Origin: Enterococcus hirae ATCC 9790
GTDB taxonomy: Bacteria > Bacillota > Bacilli > Lactobacillales > Enterococcaceae
NCBI RefSeq assembly: GCF_000271405.2
Contig: NC_018081.1
Coordinates: forward strand, 2,586,912 to 2,650,911
Reading direction: 5' to 3'
DNA length: 64,000 nucleotides
Shown: piece after piece, positions 31,137 through 39,912 of the stretch
How positions within the stretch are numbered: the first letter of the stretch is position 1
Layout: each line of letters starts with the position of its first letter
The notes under the pieces: generated by a model
Databases searched by the model: none
Seen by the model: only the letters and a program-made list of their open reading frames with translations
Told to the model about the DNA's origin: nothing
Translations under genes and position numbers: made by a program

Positions 31137-32083
31137 TCATACTGCGATTGGCGCTTTGATTGCTGGATGAGGTTCATAGCCTTCAACCTTGATATCATCC
31201 ATTTCAAAGTCAAACACAGATTTTTTTCTGTATTTAAAACTATTTTAGGAAACGCACGCATTTCTCTTGAAAGTTGTTCTTTCATTTGTTCCACATGATT
31301 TGAATAGAGATGAGCATCACCTAAAGTATGGATAAATTCACCAACTTCTAATCCAGTTTCATGCGCAATCAGATGGGTTAACAAAGCATAACTGGCAATA
31401 TTGAAAGGCACACCTAGAAATACATCACCACTCCGTTGATACAATTGACAACTTAAACGACCATCATGAACATAAAATTGAAACATCGTGTGGCAAGGCG
31501 GTAACGCCATACTAGGAACATCTTCTGGATTCCAAGCAGACACGATCAAACGTCTTGAATCAGGTGTTTTTTTGATTGCTTCGACCACTTCCTTGATTTG
31601 ATCGATAAACCCACCATCTTTCGTTTCCCAATGGCGCCACTGGTACCCATAGATGTGACCTAAATCGCCATATTTTTCAGCAAATGCGTCATCAGTTAAA
31701 ATTCTTTCACAAAATAGCTGACTTTGTTCTTGATATTGTTTATTAAACTCAGGATCAGAGATGCTTCGATGGCCAAAATCAGTCATATCTGGCCCATGGT
31801 ATTCATCACTTTTGATATATCGTTCAAATGCCCATTCATCCCAGATATGATTGTTATTTTGTAAAAGATAACGGATATTCGTATCCCCTTTTAAAAACCA
31901 TAACAATTCACTCTTAATCAACCCAAAAGGAACCCGTTTCGTTGTTAATAATGGAAATCCTTTTTGTAGGTCGAACCGCATTTGATAGCCAAAAATGCTG
32001 CGTGTACCGGTGCCTGTTCGGTCGCCTTTTTCATGTCCTTCTTCTAGTAGTTTCCTGCCTAAATCAAGATATGCTTGCTCCAT
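31137..32083 (-). CDS. thyA: Thymidylate synthase, frameshifted close to the C-terminus
   Basis: ThyA methylates dUMP to dTMP using methylene-THF. The protein is full and conserved through PKIVLNTEK, with the catalytic Cys in [13 protein letters not shown] and [16 protein letters not shown]. After codon 287 or so, seven A (plus-strand T7 at 31221-31227) stand where eight are needed. Reading with the extra A gives the normal tail [25 protein letters not shown] and a TGA at 31139-31137, 315 residues in all. As written, the frame loses the C-terminal Val and reads through into folA. ThyA needs its C-terminal residue for closure, so a real shift should damage it. Confidence 0.9.
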
Positions 32084-32093
32084 TTTATTCCTC

Positions 32094-33989
32094 CTAGTCT
32101 TCTACCCATTCGCTTAAGTATTCCCAACGAGCCATTTTCTCATCTAATTTGCTTTCTGCTTGTGAAACGTTTGCTTGTAATTCTTGTAAACGAGTAAAGT
32201 TATCTCCTTGATGATTCATTTCTTCTTGTAGCTCTGAAATCTGTTCTTCTAATTCAGCAATTTCATCTTCGATCGTTTCCCATTCTTTTTGCTCTAAATA
32301 AGAAAGTTTCTTTTTTGTTTCCTTTTTACCGTCAGCAGCCGGCTTCGTTGGTTCATTCATTTTTTCTTTACCTAAAGGCGCTACATCTTTTTGTGTCAAT
32401 AAATAACTCGACATATCCCCATAATATAATTTTTGCTTAGCATTTCCTTGAAAAACTAATAATTTTTCTGCTACTTTGTCTAAGAAATAACGGTCATGTG
32501 ATACAGTAATCACGGCACCTGGGAAACTCTTGAAATAATCTTCTAAAATGGTCAGTGTGGCGATATCTAAATCATTCGTTGGTTCATCCAAGAGTAAAAC
32601 ATTAGGTTGTTGGATCAGCAATTTCAATAGATATAGTCGACGTTTTTCGCCACCAGATAATTTTTTGATCAATGTACCATGCATAAATCGAGGAAATAAA
32701 AATCTTTCCAATAATTCAGCCACACCAATTTGCATACCTTCTGCCGTTTGAGCTTCTTCAGCTGCTTCTTGCAAATAAGCAATCATGCGTTTTTCGGGAT
32801 TCATCTCTTCATTTTCTTGTGTATAGTAGGCGATACGAACAGTCTCACCAACCGTAAACGTACCATTATCTAAAGGAATACGTCCCGCTAAAATATTCAG
32901 TAAGGTTGATTTACCGGCACCATTTTTCCCAGTGATCCCTAAACGTTCTCGTGATTGAATCAACAAATCTAAATGGTTGATCAGCAATTTCCCTTCAATA
33001 GCATATGTTCCATCTTTGATCTCTAATACTTTTTTTCCTAAACGTTTCGTTGCGATATTCAATTCGAGGTCTGCTTCATGATTGACTTGATACAAGTTTT
33101 CTTTAAGATCCTCAAAACGATTGATGCGTGCTTGTTGCTTCGTTCCGCGTGCTTGAACTCCAGCTCTCATCCAGGCTAATTCTTGTTTGTACAGGCGCTT
33201 TCGTTTTTCTTCTTGTTCCACTTCCACACGATCTCTTTCAGCTTTTTCTAAAATATAAGCTTCATAATTCCCTCGATACTCGTGTAGTTGTCCAAATGAT
33301 AGTTCAAAAATGCGATTCGTCACTCGATCCAAGAAATAACGATCATGGGTGACCATTAATAACGATCCACGATACTGTTTTAAGTAATTTTCTAACCATT
33401 CAATCGCTTCATAATCCAAGTGGTTCGTGGGTTCATCTAATAATAATAAATCAGGCTCATCGATTAGGACTTGTGCTAAACTTACACGTTTTTTTTGTCC
33501 ACCTGATAGTGCGCCAATCTTTTTATCTAATTCACTGATGCCTAATTTTTGTAAGATAATCTTAGCATTTGTATCTGTGGTCCAAGCATCTTCTTTGTTC
33601 ATTTGTTCTTCTGCCTTGGCATAACGTCTCTGAACGCTCTCGTCCTCGCCATTCTCAGCTAATACAAGCAAAGCTTCCTCATATTCTCTCACGGTACGGA
33701 TTAATGGACTATTTCCTTGAAAAACCGCTTGAAGTACAGTCAATTCATCAGAAAATTCGGTTGTCTGTGACAAATATCCAATTCGATAATCATTCGGATA
33801 AAAAACTGTTGGTCGATCTCCATCCCCACTGTCGATACCTGCTAAAATATTTAATAAACTTGTTTTTCCAGTTCCATTAGTTCCAATCAAACCGATTCGG
33901 TCTTTTTCGTGGATCAAAAAAGAAATCTGGTTAAATAGTTCTTTTTCACCATACGTTTTATTGAGGTCAGTTACTTTTAATTCTTTCAA
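32094..33989 (-). CDS. ABC-F family ATPase (Uup/YfmR-like)
   Basis: The 631-residue protein has two ABC ATPase domains (Walker [12 protein letters not shown] and [11 protein letters not shown]; signatures [13 protein letters not shown] and [21 protein letters not shown] and DEPTNDLD), the inter-domain linker with charged helices, and a C-terminal coiled coil (about residues 555-628). It has no membrane segment, so it is a ribosome-associated ABC-F factor rather than a transporter. The C-terminal coiled coil fits Uup/YfmR, which act on stalled or aberrant ribosomes, more than antibiotic-resistance ABC-Fs. It lies 10 bases upstream of thyA. Confidence 0.92.
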   Translation of the reverse strand: MKELKVTDLNKTYGEKELFNQISFLIHEKDRIGLIGTNGTGKTSLLNILAGIDSGDGDRPTVFYPNDYRIGYLSQTTEFSDELTVLQAVFQGNSPLIRTVREYEEALLVLAENGEDESVQRRYAKAEEQMNKEDAWTTDTNAKIILQKLGISELDKKIGALSGGQKKRVSLAQVLIDEPDLLLLDEPTNHLDYEAIEWLENYLKQYRGSLLMVTHDRYFLDRVTNRIFELSFGQLHEYRGNYEAYILEKAERDRVEVEQEEKRKRLYKQELAWMRAGVQARGTKQQARINRFEDLKENLYQVNHEADLELNIATKRLGKKVLEIKDGTYAIEGKLLINHLDLLIQSRERLGITGKNGAGKSTLLNILAGRIPLDNGTFTVGETVRIAYYTQENEEMNPEKRMIAYLQEAAEEAQTAEGMQIGVAELLERFLFPRFMHGTLIKKLSGGEKRRLYLLKLLIQQPNVLLLDEPTNDLDIATLTILEDYFKSFPGAVITVSHDRYFLDKVAEKLLVFQGNAKQKLYYGDMSSYLLTQKDVAPLGKEKMNEPTKPAADGKKETKKKLSYLEQKEWETIEDEIAELEEQISELQEEMNHQGDNFTRLQELQANVSQAESKLDEKMARWEYLSEWVED

Positions 33990-34307
33990 TCCATTCCCTC
34001 CTCATCTTGGTTATTGTATCATAAAATAATTTAATTACGGATATTTTTCTATTGTCATCTTAGACAAAATAAAGGGAGAAAATAAGATAGTGTTGATTTT
34101 TTCATTAGAGTGGGATAATAGTTAGAAAAAATCTGATTATTGCCTCATTTTTTTAAGGTACACAAAAAGCACACAACCTTGTATGATTAAAGTGCCTAAA
34201 CAAAAATCAAAGGAGTGTGCTTTTTTTGTATCTATAAAATAAAAAAAATTTTATGTTTTGACTATCTATAACGTTCCTATTATAAAAAATAATTAGAAAG
34301 ATGTTAA
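33990..34307. other. Intergenic region with a hairpin between cyclase and ABC-F genes
   Basis: An 11-bp inverted repeat, AAAAAGCACAC at 34164-34174 and GTGTGCTTTTT at 34215-34225, has T-tracts on both strands and can end the cyclase transcript. The rest carries the ABC-F promoter region and no gene that I can support. Confidence 0.5.
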
Positions 34308-35075
34308 TTATTCGATTATAGCTACTGCTCTAACCCAACCAGCACTAGCATTTTTAATTTTTATCGGATAACAACTGATTTTAAACCCCGTGGAAGGTAA
34401 TTGATCAAGACTGGTTAATTTTTCAAGCTGACAATAAGATTTCTCGATTCCTGCAAAATGCCCTTCCCAAATAAGTGAAGGGTCTCCGGTCTTATCAAAT
34501 TCTTTTGCAATGAATGGTAAAGGTCTGTCCCATGACCAAGCATCGGTACCTACCACTTTTATTCCTTGTTCGAGTAGCCATAAAGTTGCTTCTCTTCCTA
34601 CACCGCACCCACTGATTAAGTAATTTGATGTTCCCCAATATTGATCCGCTCCAGTCCGAATTAAAACAATGTCCTTTTCTTTTAATCGATAGTCCATCGC
34701 ATCTAAAGCTTCTTTAAAATCCTCGATTTCTAATCGATATCCGTCTGGTTTGTTTGAAAAATCAAATACAACACCATTACCGTAACACCAATCAAGAGGA
34801 ATTTGCTCAATTGTCCAAGCTGGCTTACCTTTATCCATTGTTGGATGGTAGTGATAAGGAGCATCTAAATGAGTACCTGAATGCGTAGTCAAGTGAATTT
34901 TTTCGATCGCCCATGCTAAACCAGCAGGCAAGTGTTCTTTTTTTGCTGTTCCAAAGAAACGAAGCATATCGTTGACGCTTTGTTCATGATCAATATATGA
35001 AATTTTAGGTATCATTTCCTCTGGATCACTGGGCAAATCATTTTCTATAGTGATACTTAAGTCAACTAATTTCAA
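34308..35075 (-). CDS. Cyclase family metal-dependent hydrolase (kynurenine formamidase/isatin hydrolase-like)
   Basis: The 255-residue protein has the cyclase-family metal motif HSGTHLDAPYHYHP near residue 60, and GCGVGREATLWLLEQGIKVVGTDAWSWD in the centre. Known members open amide rings or hydrolyse formyl-kynurenine, isatin or polyketide-like substrates with Mn or Zn. The start is the TTG at 35075 with AAGGAG upstream. It is divergent from a two-gene SMR exporter across 432 bases; the pair may deal with the same small organic compound. The substrate is unknown. The accessory setting (topoisomerase III scar next to the SMR genes) suggests acquisition by transfer. Confidence 0.85.
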   Translation of the reverse strand: MKLVDLSITIENDLPSDPEEMIPKISYIDHEQSVNDMLRFFGTAKKEHLPAGLAWAIEKIHLTTHSGTHLDAPYHYHPTMDKGKPAWTIEQIPLDWCYGNGVVFDFSNKPDGYRLEIEDFKEALDAMDYRLKEKDIVLIRTGADQYWGTSNYLISGCGVGREATLWLLEQGIKVVGTDAWSWDRPLPFIAKEFDKTGDPSLIWEGHFAGIEKSYCQLEKLTSLDQLPSTGFKISCYPIKIKNASAGWVRAVAIIE

Positions 35076-35420
35076 TGTCTAACAACTCCTTGAATGATTA
35101 TCTAAGTTTTAATATTAACTAAAAAAATTTTTCTATTTTACTTTTTTTTGATGATTTTTGAATTTATTTTTTATAGTGATAGTCTGATGGACAATCAATG
35201 AATTATGTCATTAAATTAAGAATAGACGTTATGAACGATGCTTTTATTAGTTTATAACGATTAGAAAGGTGAAGAAAATCTTGAAAAATAACTGTCATTT
35301 ATCCTATTGATTTTATAATGTGGAAGTCCAACATAGTATACTTTACTTGATTTTTTGAGACTAGAAGAAATATCTTCTTTACATTAATAGAAAAATATAT
35401 TACAATTTTTTTCGAATATC

Positions 35421-35496
35421 GGAGGATCCTAAGGGATTGGATAAGATTACTCTTATCCAATCCCTTTTTTGTTTTCTGATATCTAATTTTTCTTAA
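35421..35496 (+). promoter_or_regulatory. Leader ORF and terminator upstream of the SMR genes
   Basis: A perfect 16-bp stem (AAGGGATTGGATAAGA at 35431-35446 with TCTTATCCAATCCCTT at 35451-35466) and a T6 tract form a textbook terminator only 38 bases before the SMR start. A GGAGG at 35421-35425 precedes a TTG at 35437 that opens a 19-codon frame running through the hairpin and ending at 35496. Translation of the leader would melt the hairpin. A second mini-frame (TTG 35281, with AAAGGTGA upstream) lies earlier. Attenuation control is my inference. Confidence 0.5.
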
Positions 35497-35507
35497 GTAG
35501 GTACGAA

Positions 35508-35837
35508 ATGGAGAAGAACTGGTTTTACGTTATCTTCGGAGGTTTTTTAGAAATTTTTTGGGTACTTTGTTTAAAAAAATCAGAGAATTTCCATCATTTT
35601 TTCTATTCCATTTTGACGATTTTGCTCGTTGTTATTAGCTTTTATTTATTTGCTAAAGGTATGGAAAGCTTACCTACTGGAGCAGCATATACAGTGTTTA
35701 CTGGAATAGGTGCAGTTGGAACAATCATTTTTGGTATTTTATTTCTAAATGAAAGTGTATCTGTGCAAAAAATATTGTTTTCTGCATTATTAGTTATAGG
35801 AATTTTGGGTCTAAAAATCACAACAAAGGAGGAATAA
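35508..35837 (+). CDS. SMR family exporter subunit (YkkC-like)
   Basis: The 109-residue protein has four membrane helices and the SMR signature GGFLEIFWVLCLKKSENF with the conserved helix-1 Glu needed for proton-coupled export, and TGAAYTVFTGIGAVGTIIFGILFLNE. It forms a pair with the next gene, as in YkkCD and EbrAB, so an antiparallel heterodimer is likely. Possible cargo is quaternary amines, guanidinium derivatives or a product linked to the cyclase. The RBS (AGTAGGT) is weak, in contrast to the leader ORF. Confidence 0.9.
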   Translation: MEKNWFYVIFGGFLEIFWVLCLKKSENFHHFFYSILTILLVVISFYLFAKGMESLPTGAAYTVFTGIGAVGTIIFGILFLNESVSVQKILFSALLVIGILGLKITTKEE

Positions 35838-35840
35838 TCT

Positions 35841-36155
35841 GTGGATATACTTTATCTTATACTAGCAGGAATAGCAGAGATCATAATGGTCTTTTCTCTT
35901 AAAAATTCACACGGATTTAAAAAAATAAATTGGAGTATTATAACTATTATTTCTGCAGCCTCTAGTTTACTCCTTTTATCGCATTCAATGAATACATTAG
36001 AAGCTGGGGTTAGCTATAGTATTTGGGTAGCTTTTGGTTCCATTGGTTCAATGATCCTTGGAGTATTTTTATTTAAAGAAAAAATGAACTGGCTGCAATT
36101 TGCTTCCATGATTATTATTTTATTTTCTGTGATTGGGCTAAAACTAGTTAGCTAA
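35841..36155 (+). CDS. SMR family exporter subunit (YkkD-like)
   Basis: The 104-residue protein has four membrane helices with helix-1 Glu in AGIAEIIMVFSLKNSHG and the GVSYSIWVAFGSIGSMILGVFLFKE motif. It starts with GTG 3 bases after the first subunit's stop, with a strong AAAGGAGG RBS. It is the partner of the preceding gene. Confidence 0.9.
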   Translation: MDILYLILAGIAEIIMVFSLKNSHGFKKINWSIITIISAASSLLLLSHSMNTLEAGVSYSIWVAFGSIGSMILGVFLFKEKMNWLQFASMIIILFSVIGLKLVS

Positions 36156-36182
36156 TTAAATTGAAGAATCTATTGTCATTTG

Positions 36183-36215
36183 TGAGATTGGGACAAAACT
36201 TGTCTCAGTCTCTTC
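36183..36215 (+). terminator. Terminator of the SMR gene pair
   Basis: GAGATTGGGACAA pairs with TTGTCTCAGTCTC (one G-U pair), followed by a T-rich tract. Its sequence resembles the dispersed terminator repeats. Confidence 0.65.
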
Positions 36216-36223
36216 TACTATCA

Positions 36224-36520
36224 CTAAAGCTGTTTTGCTAATTGAAAGCCATTTTCTTTTAAATACGCTTCAAATGCTTCTTATGTGATTTGAGTTTCAT
36301 TCGGATCAAGCTTGGCACAAAACTCTCCGTTTTAAGCGATTATCTGGGCTTTTCCTTCAAAGTAAGGTTTTTCTTGACTTTCCTGATCTTTTCTTGCAAT
36401 TGGTAAATCATAGATGTTGTTGGGGTTTGGACTCTACCTAAGGACAAACTTACTGGTATGCCTTTTTGCTGCAAGAGTAAACTATACCATGGGTTATCAT
36501 TCATACCATCAATGAATCAA
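36224..36520 (-). pseudogene. Decayed DNA topoisomerase III fragment (plasmid/ICE type)
   Basis: On the minus strand, pieces in two frames rebuild a topoisomerase III segment: GMNDNPWYSLLQQKGI, then SLGRVQTPTTSMIYQLQEKIRK, then after a frame change PYFEGKAQIIA, NGEFCAKLDPNETQIT and EAFEAYLKENGFQLAKQL, with stops between. LGRVQTPT is a hallmark of type IA topoisomerases of the TopB class carried by Gram-positive plasmids and conjugative elements. It is a dead remnant, too short to act, and marks past mobile DNA beside the SMR genes. Confidence 0.75.
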
Positions 36521-36531
36521 CGTGAAATAAC

Positions 36532-36575
36532 AAAAAATCTGAGACAGAATGAGGTTCATTCTGACCCAGATTTGA
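36532..36575. repeat. Dispersed terminator-type repeat, copy 2
   Basis: AAAAAATCTGAGACAGAAT facing ATTCTGACCCAGATTTGAT, nearly identical to the copy at 2105-2151, and again 14 bases past the stop of a minus-strand gene (the antiporter). It acts as that gene's terminator. Confidence 0.7.
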
Positions 36576-36588
36576 TCACGCTGAGCAC

Positions 36589-38673
36589 TTACTCAACTTT
36601 TTTAGCCGGAAGCGAACGTTTTCTTGCCCGCAATGCGAATTTAAATGAAAAATCATCAACTGGCTTATTCATAGTATAAGATTCCAGTAAATTAATATTT
36701 TTCCGATAACTATTAGCAGAAAAAGTTGTGATTTTCTCAGCTTCTTCATACTCATCAACGATTTTGCGCTCTAAGTAATAGCCACGTAACATTTTTTTAG
36801 AATAAAGACTGTCTTGTTGGATCATCCAAAAGGAGATCAAATTTCCTGAAGCCATTTTGATGCCTTCCATTTTTCGTTGTTGGATGAAAAAGTTGACCAT
36901 TGTTTCATCATAAACATCGGTTAGGTTTTCTAAACTCTCAATGATCAATTGTGTGTTTTTTTGATAGGTTTCCCGAATTTCTTGAATATCTTTTTCAGAA
37001 ATCAGTGTCTTTCGATCTGATTTTTGTCGTTGCCAGAACATTTTGGGATGTAAGATGATCCGAATCAACCGTCGAACAAAAATAAACCAGAAGCCGACAA
37101 ACGACAGTACCTGACTAGTAATAGAGTGTTCAAAATTAGCAAGAAATCGTGAATAAAAACGATAGCCATTTGAGGAAAGCTTATCAGAACGATAACTTTT
37201 ATCTAACCCATCACGTTCGATGGATAAAATCAATGCTTGAATTTCTTGTACTTCTTGCTTTTCATCATCAGAAAGATCTTTTAAATAAAGATCACGGATA
37301 CGCTCTTGATAGTTTTCGATCACTGCTTCAGTTGCTAAATATTCTTTTGAATCTTTATCTAACGTTTTGATTTCAGATTTCAATACTTCAATGACTTCTT
37401 CTAGGATCATTAAAGCATTCAAATCTGTTTTCACTACCTCTTCCGTTTCTGTCAACAGGGGTAAAACCACGATGCCTACGATCAGCGTTACCAAAATAAC
37501 TCCTGCCGTCAAAAATAATAATAAAGAGCGCTGATAAAAAATCATTTGGTTAATCGTAAAAGGTAAGATGAAAATCGTTGCTAAACTAACCGTTCCTTTC
37601 ACACCACCAAAAGTTAAAATCAAAATCTCATTCAATTGTTCCTTGAATTCTTTTCCTTTATATTTAAATAAATAAAAAAGACTGATCGAAACAAAGCGAA
37701 TCATAAATAAGATCATTGAGATCAACAAAATCGTGATTAACAGCAACCAATTTGAATAAAGCCCATCTCCCCAAACTGGAGAAAATACTTGGGTTAATTC
37801 GATTCCTAAAAAGATAAAAACTAACGCATTCAGCGTAAATGTGATTGTTGTCCATGTACTATCGGACAAACTTGATAACTCCGCATCAAACACCGAGATT
37901 TTTCTAAATCCCGAAGCTTGCAATACCCCAGCTACTACTGCGGCAATAATCCCTGAAACATCAAATACTTCTGCTAAAACATACGCTAAAAACGGTAATA
38001 GCAATTCAATTAACAAGTAACCTGTCACATCTCTGGCAGAAGCCTTCTCAATCAGATTAATTACTTTTCGTTTGACCCAGACAAGTAAAAAGCCAACGAC
38101 GGCTCCTCCTATACTAGAAAACACAAGTGTAAATCCTGCGTTGACTGCAGAAAAAGAGCCCGTGATCAATGCAGCTAATGCAAATTGAAAGGCGGTAACA
38201 CCTGAAGCATCATTCAATAATCCTTCGCCTTCTAAAATATGCATCGCTTTATTTGGGATATTCACCCGTCCAGAGAGCGAGCTGACAGCGACAGCATCGG
38301 TTGGTCCAAGAGCCGCTCCAAAAGCAAAACAAGCAGCTAATGGCACGCTGGGTAATAAAAACGACAGCGTGAAACCAACCCCGACTAATGTCAGGATTAC
38401 CCCTCCAAAAGCCAGAAATAAAATCGTATCAAAGTTTTTCAGGATCGAGGATACATCGGCTTTTTCTCCTTCACGAAAAAGCAACGGCGCAATGATCATC
38501 ACTAGAAAGAGTTCTGGTTCAAAGTTGATCGATTGGCCCCATTCTGTTAAGCCTAAGATGATACCAAGAAATATTTGGATCAGTGGAGCTGGGATCATAG
38601 GTAAAATGCGGCTAGCTATATTAGATAAGGTGATCGTTACAGCAAATACGATCACTAACTCAGCAAATTCCAT
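36589..38673 (-). CDS. Na+/H+ antiporter, CPA1 family
   Basis: The 694-residue protein has about 12 membrane helices in residues 1-400, with PLIQIFLGIILG, the ion-binding GAALGPTDAVAVSSLSGR, EGEGLLNDASGVTAFQFALAA and FGGVKGTVSLA, all typical of NhaP/CPA1 antiporters. A long hydrophilic C-terminal domain (about residues 420-694) is predicted to be a cytoplasmic regulator. It follows a small coiled-coil protein gene by 12 bases. It probably helps pH and sodium homeostasis. Confidence 0.93.
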   Translation of the reverse strand: MEFAELVIVFAVTITLSNIASRILPMIPAPLIQIFLGIILGLTEWGQSINFEPELFLVMIIAPLLFREGEKADVSSILKNFDTILFLAFGGVILTLVGVGFTLSFLLPSVPLAACFAFGAALGPTDAVAVSSLSGRVNIPNKAMHILEGEGLLNDASGVTAFQFALAALITGSFSAVNAGFTLVFSSIGGAVVGFLLVWVKRKVINLIEKASARDVTGYLLIELLLPFLAYVLAEVFDVSGIIAAVVAGVLQASGFRKISVFDAELSSLSDSTWTTITFTLNALVFIFLGIELTQVFSPVWGDGLYSNWLLLITILLISMILFMIRFVSISLFYLFKYKGKEFKEQLNEILILTFGGVKGTVSLATIFILPFTINQMIFYQRSLLLFLTAGVILVTLIVGIVVLPLLTETEEVVKTDLNALMILEEVIEVLKSEIKTLDKDSKEYLATEAVIENYQERIRDLYLKDLSDDEKQEVQEIQALILSIERDGLDKSYRSDKLSSNGYRFYSRFLANFEHSITSQVLSFVGFWFIFVRRLIRIILHPKMFWQRQKSDRKTLISEKDIQEIRETYQKNTQLIIESLENLTDVYDETMVNFFIQQRKMEGIKMASGNLISFWMIQQDSLYSKKMLRGYYLERKIVDEYEEAEKITTFSANSYRKNINLLESYTMNKPVDDFSFKFALRARKRSLPAKKVE

Positions 38674-38685
38674 GGTCCGTCCCCT

Positions 38686-38961
38686 TTATTTTTTATTTTG
38701 AGCGAGTACCTTTAGAAATTGTTCTTTTTTCTTCAATATTTTGTTTTCTACCACTTCTGCTTGTACATTGTTTCCTTCTAATTCACACTGTACTCGCTTT
38801 GATTCTAAACGTAGCAAATCATGTTTCAATCGCTCAAGCTGACGGTACATGATGATATTTTTCTTCCGCAGCTTACAAAGGATTTGCCGACGATCTTCCA
38901 TTGAAAACGCACCATAACGATCATGCAACAGTTTCTTTTGTTCTTCAAAGCTCTTCCTCAT
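38686..38961 (-). CDS. Small charged coiled-coil protein, unknown function
   Basis: The 91-residue protein is rich in Lys, Arg, Glu and Leu with heptad patterning over about residues 30-88 (YRQLERLKHDLLRLESKRVQ). It has no signal peptide, membrane segment or known motif. The RBS AGGAGAT is good. It ends 12 bases before the antiporter gene, so it is probably co-transcribed and may be a regulator or chaperone of that antiporter; this is only context. Confidence 0.7.
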   Translation of the reverse strand: MRKSFEEQKKLLHDRYGAFSMEDRRQILCKLRKKNIIMYRQLERLKHDLLRLESKRVQCELEGNNVQAEVVENKILKKKEQFLKVLAQNKK

Positions 38962-39133
38962 TTTTAAGATCTCCTAAATGCAAACTTGATCTTCATGAAA
39001 CACTGAACGTTAAAAGGAAAAGGATTCTCCTTCATTAGACAAGTTCAGCTGGATTCGAAGAATAAGTTTGCTTGAATTTCAGAAACTCATTCTATTCCAA
39101 ATGGAAGAAAATATCAAGTGCGGAAAACACACC

Positions 39134-39167
39134 AAAAAAGGAGCTGGGAAACCATTTCCGCTCCTTT
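39134..39167 (-). terminator. Terminator of the unknown protein gene at 39193
   Basis: AAAGGAGC (39137-39144) pairs with GCTCCTTT (39160-39167); on the minus strand the 3' arm runs straight into TTTTTTGG. Confidence 0.8.
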
Positions 39168-39192
39168 CTCAGCTATCCATTAAACTTTGGTT

Positions 39193-39648
39193 TTATTCAA
39201 AAAACTCGCCATAGATATCTTCAACACGTTGATCCGGATTGATCACGATGTATAAATTACCTGTTTTTTCACTGATTTTAGTTGATTGGTATTGATTATC
39301 CAATCCTTCTGTTCCTTTATCAAGATAAGGGAAATAAACTAGGTCAGGTGTACCATTGCGATAAAGAATCTCCATCCGTTCAATATCTTCATATTTTAAT
39401 GCACGGTTGAACATGCCCATCTCTAATCCACCTAAGTTGATGTCGTGAGTTGCTACGGAATCACCTTCGTGAAAAATTTCGATCTTAAATCCAGCACAAG
39501 GATGGATTTCCATAAATTCACTACCATTGATTCGTCCAAAACTCGTTGTTATTTGTTTGATCCACAAATCACCAATATGGCGACGATTGATCGTCCACGT
39601 TTCGCCGTTTCGGAAATAAAATTTTAGCGCTGTCATTTCTTTACTCAT
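39193..39648 (-). CDS. Conserved hypothetical protein
   Basis: The 151-residue protein, from the ATG at 39648 (AAAGGGGAT upstream), looks soluble, with mixed beta-strand pattern and no signal or catalytic motif (TALKFYFRNGETWTINRRHIGDLWIKQI at the N-terminus; LYIVINPDQRVEDIYGEFFE at the end). I do not recognise it. It is a single gene between cca and the antiporter unit. A longer frame from 39672 only covers the RBS. Confidence 0.75.
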   Translation of the reverse strand: MSKEMTALKFYFRNGETWTINRRHIGDLWIKQITTSFGRINGSEFMEIHPCAGFKIEIFHEGDSVATHDINLGGLEMGMFNRALKYEDIERMEILYRNGTPDLVYFPYLDKGTEGLDNQYQSTKISEKTGNLYIVINPDQRVEDIYGEFFE

Positions 39649-39781
39649 AAAAAAATCCCCTTTTGACGTCATTTATTCTGGTTCCCTTTTAGTTTAGCAC
39701 ACATCCCACGTGAAGGTCACATCTAAAGTTTTTTCAAAGATGTGAAACTTTAGAAGCGTTCCACTATTGACAAAAAAATCC

Positions 39782-39869
39782 GGAAGCAACTCCCCAGCAA
39801 TAAGCGAGGATTTTCTAAATAGGAGAAGTTTTTAAATTCCTCACTTATTACTCAGAGCTGATTGCTTCT
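39782..39869 (-). terminator. Unusually long imperfect hairpin downstream of cca
   Basis: GGAAGCAA, AATAAG and GAGGA on one side pair with TTCCTC, CTTATT and TTGCTTC on the other, spanning 88 bases. On the minus strand it is followed by CCGGATTTTTTTG, so it can terminate cca. Its size is well above a normal terminator, so it may be a small mobile palindrome or a structured RNA. Confidence 0.55.
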
Positions 39870-39912
39870 TTCAGAATCTCTATTAAAGCGCGACTTCGAC
39901 ATTCATCGAAAT

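Noticed and set aside
30623..32083. A genuine bifunctional TS-DHFR enzyme
   Set aside because: The complete normal ThyA tail, its stop, and a folA RBS and ATG are all present one frame away; a single A deletion explains the fusion better than a designed fusion.
35076..35507. Guanidine-I (ykkC) riboswitch before the SMR pair
   Set aside because: The conserved core elements of that riboswitch are not visible; only a terminator and short leader frames are.
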